Of a stretch of DNA of 43,668 nt, positions 42,407 to 43,668 are shown piece by piece. Origin of the DNA: an uncultured Lachnospiraceae bacterium. GTDB taxonomy: Bacteria; Bacillota; Clostridia; Lachnospirales; Lachnospiraceae. The stretch's first letter is position 1. Each line of letters opens with the position of its first letter. Position numbers and translations under genes: made by a program. The DNA is taken from NCBI GenBank assembly GCA_947631665.1, contig CANRMF010000016.1:1-43668 (forward strand), written 5' to 3'. The notes below the pieces were generated by a model. It did not search any database, had not been told where the DNA came from, and saw nothing but the letters and a program-made list of their open reading frames with translations.

Positions 42407-42560
42407 CAGATAATCCATCAAAAAGAGCCGCATAATCCATCAAAAAGAGTCAGATAATCCATCAAAAAGAGTCAGATAATTCATCAAAAAGAGCCAGATA
42501 TTCCATCAAAAAGAGTCAGATATTCCATCAAAAACAGCCGTATATTCTATCAAAAAAACT
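42407..42560. repeat. Seven 22-bp tandem repeats (iteron-like) upstream of cysD
   Basis: Units CAGATAATCCATCAAAAAGAGT and close variants start at 42407, 42429, 42451, 42473, 42495, 42517 and 42539, exactly 22 bp apart. Later copies change AATCC to ATTCC. The end of the last unit forms a small hairpin CTATCAA/TTGATAG (42547-42566). They finish about 119 bp before cysD. Confidence 0.95.
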
Positions 42561-42678
42561 TGATAGCATAAAAAACGGCAAAATAAATAAGAAAATCACA
42601 ATTGTATCGTTTTTAACAGATAGAATTACGATGAATAACTAAAAAATAATAACATATATAAGAAAGAGGTTATTTCAT

Positions 42679-43578
42679 ATGGATAAAATGTCGCATTTAG
42701 ATGCATTAGAAGCGGAGGCTATTTATATTATCAGGGAGGTGGCAGCGGAATGTGAACGGCCGGTCATGCTTTACTCCATCGGAAAAGACAGCTCAGTTAT
42801 GCTGCATCTGGCGCTCAAAGCATTTTATCCGGAAAAACCACCGTTTCCTTTTCTTCATATTGATACCACATGGAAATTTAAAGAGATGATTCAGTTTCGC
42901 GACCGCATGGCAGAAAAATATGGGATTGAAATGCTTACCTATACCAATGAGGAAGGAATCCGGCAGGGTATAAATCCTTTTGACCATGGCTCTGCGTATA
43001 CAGACATTATGAAAACGCAGGCGTTAAAACAGGCGCTTTCCAAGTACGGATTTACTGCTGCGTTTGGCGGCGGAAGGCGCGACGAGGAAAAGTCAAGGGC
43101 GAAGGAGCGGATTTTTTCTTTCCGGAATAAAGAACAGGCATGGGATCCGAAAAACCAGAGACCGGAAATGTGGAAACAGTATAATACAAAAATTTTTCAA
43201 GGGGAAAGTATTCGGGTATTTCCGTTGTCAAATTGGACGGAGACCGATATCTGGCAATATATCCGCAGGGAGAATATCGAAATTGTACCCCTGTATTTTG
43301 CGGATTACAGACCGGTCGTTTACAGAGACGGAAATATTCTGATGGTAGACGACGACAGAATGAAACTTCTGGAAGGGGAAAAACCGGAAATGAAAAAAGT
43401 ACGGTTCCGGACGCTTGGCTGTTATCCGCTGACGGGCGCTGTCGAGTCTGATGCAGATACGTTAGATGCGATTATCGAGGAGACTTTAAGCGCCGTATCT
43501 TCTGAGAGAACCAGCAGAGTGATTGACCACGAAGCGGCAGGAAGTATGGAGAGAAGAAAGAGAGAGGGATATTTCTAA
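42679..43578 (+). CDS. cysD: Sulfate adenylyltransferase subunit 2
   Basis: A 299-residue PP-loop ATP pyrophosphatase that, with the GTPase CysN, makes adenosine 5'-phosphosulfate from sulfate and ATP, the first step of sulfate assimilation. The PP-loop is [10 protein letters not shown] (residues 32-41); [37 protein letters not shown] (as shorter motifs [15 protein letters not shown]) and [13 protein letters not shown] are CysD hallmarks. Length is standard. AAAGAGG precedes the ATG. cysN begins one base after its stop. Upstream lie the 22-bp repeats; no T-box or SAM riboswitch was recognised. Confidence 0.97.
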   Translation: MDKMSHLDALEAEAIYIIREVAAECERPVMLYSIGKDSSVMLHLALKAFYPEKPPFPFLHIDTTWKFKEMIQFRDRMAEKYGIEMLTYTNEEGIRQGINPFDHGSAYTDIMKTQALKQALSKYGFTAAFGGGRRDEEKSRAKERIFSFRNKEQAWDPKNQRPEMWKQYNTKIFQGESIRVFPLSNWTETDIWQYIRRENIEIVPLYFADYRPVVYRDGNILMVDDDRMKLLEGEKPEMKKVRFRTLGCYPLTGAVESDADTLDAIIEETLSAVSSERTSRVIDHEAAGSMERRKREGYF

Positions 43579-43579
43579 A

Positions 43580-43668
43580 ATGCGGAGTTTGTTAAAATTT
43601 ATTACCTGCGGAAGCGTGGACGATGGAAAATCCACGTTAATCGGGCACATGCTTTATGATGCGAAATT
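43580..43668 (+). CDS. cysN: Sulfate adenylyltransferase subunit 1 (5' part, cut by window end)
   Basis: The first 29 codons include the P-loop [17 protein letters not shown], typical of the CysN GTPase that drives APS formation by CysD. It starts one base after the cysD stop, so the two are coupled. Whether APS kinase (CysC) is fused downstream cannot be seen. Confidence 0.93.
   Translation, partial: MRSLLKFITCGSVDDGKSTLIGHMLYDAK

Noticed and set aside
41619-42457. Open reading frames of 63-89 codons through array 3 on the plus strand
   Set aside because: Same reason: non-triplet period, no ribosome site, same DNA read in different frames.
42567-42678. T-box or SAM riboswitch upstream of cysD
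   Set aside because: The 112 bp hold no recognisable specifier loop, T-box sequence or SAM-core motif.

Overview
The window looks like a chromosomal segment of a low-to-mid GC, spore-forming-type Firmicute of the gut clostridia, most likely the Lachnospiraceae. The support is the paired glgC/glgD genes, SpoVG, a DnaD/DnaC-type primosome operon, a long clostridial-type PRPP synthase, a circularly permuted GH3 beta-glucosidase, and lysine-rich secreted proteins with BIG2 and LRR_5 (BspA-like) modules. No rRNA, tRNA, prophage, insertion sequence or true CRISPR array was seen. The genus cannot be fixed from the sequence alone.

Layout. 1-3.3 kb: the 3' end of an Rpn-family nuclease gene, a DEDDh exonuclease, and a MATE efflux pump overlapping a MarR regulator. 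3.4-9.1 kb: a sortase-anchored surface protein behind a long structured leader, a CorA-type transporter, and a secreted BIG2 protein. 9.2-10.8 kb: an AT-rich, probably acquired island with an XRE regulator facing a HExxH protein and an overlapping second reading frame. 10.9-15.5 kb (minus strand): phenylacetate-CoA ligase, then a C39-like peptidase / VanR-like / VanS-like operon with a plausible 11-bp direct-repeat operator. 15.9-28.3 kb (plus strand): permuted GH3, an aconitase-superfamily hydratase followed closely by glgB, a membrane-anchored protein of unknown function, and a SbcD/YhaO-like plus compact YhaN-like pair. 28.9-34.0 kb (minus strand): dnaD-dnaC-prs operon and murC. 34.4-37.1 kb: glgC-glgD-spoVG. 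37.3-41.4 kb: a 1356-residue secreted beta-helix/LRR protein. 42.7 kb to the end: cysD and the start of cysN.

The most unusual content is non-coding. Three separate intergenic regions carry 4, 6 and 10 copies of a 41-bp near-palindromic box separated by 33-bp spacers, with a spacing of 74 bp that is nearly invariant across all three (positions 12387-12649, 28405-28815 and 41623-42327). Each box begins and ends with a version of the palindrome TTACATGTAA, and the spacers are conserved, so these are not CRISPR arrays. The sequences diverge between arrays but the lengths do not: 31 bp and 43 bp between successive palindromes, close to 3 and 4 helical turns. Two of the three arrays are bordered by a second tandem repeat of about 21-22 bp; the one near cysDN has seven copies. 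This looks like a dispersed, length-constrained DNA or RNA structural element, and I do not recognise it as a named family.

Functionally, glycogen metabolism (glgB, glgC, glgD) and carbohydrate use (GH3, beta-helix protein) dominate. The same AAAACGTTTCAA motif lies upstream of both the GH3 gene and the beta-helix gene, suggesting a shared LacI/CcpA-type control. Two genes (the CorA-like gene and the beta-helix gene) have a duplication of their own last bases including the stop codon, with offsets of 42-43 bp.
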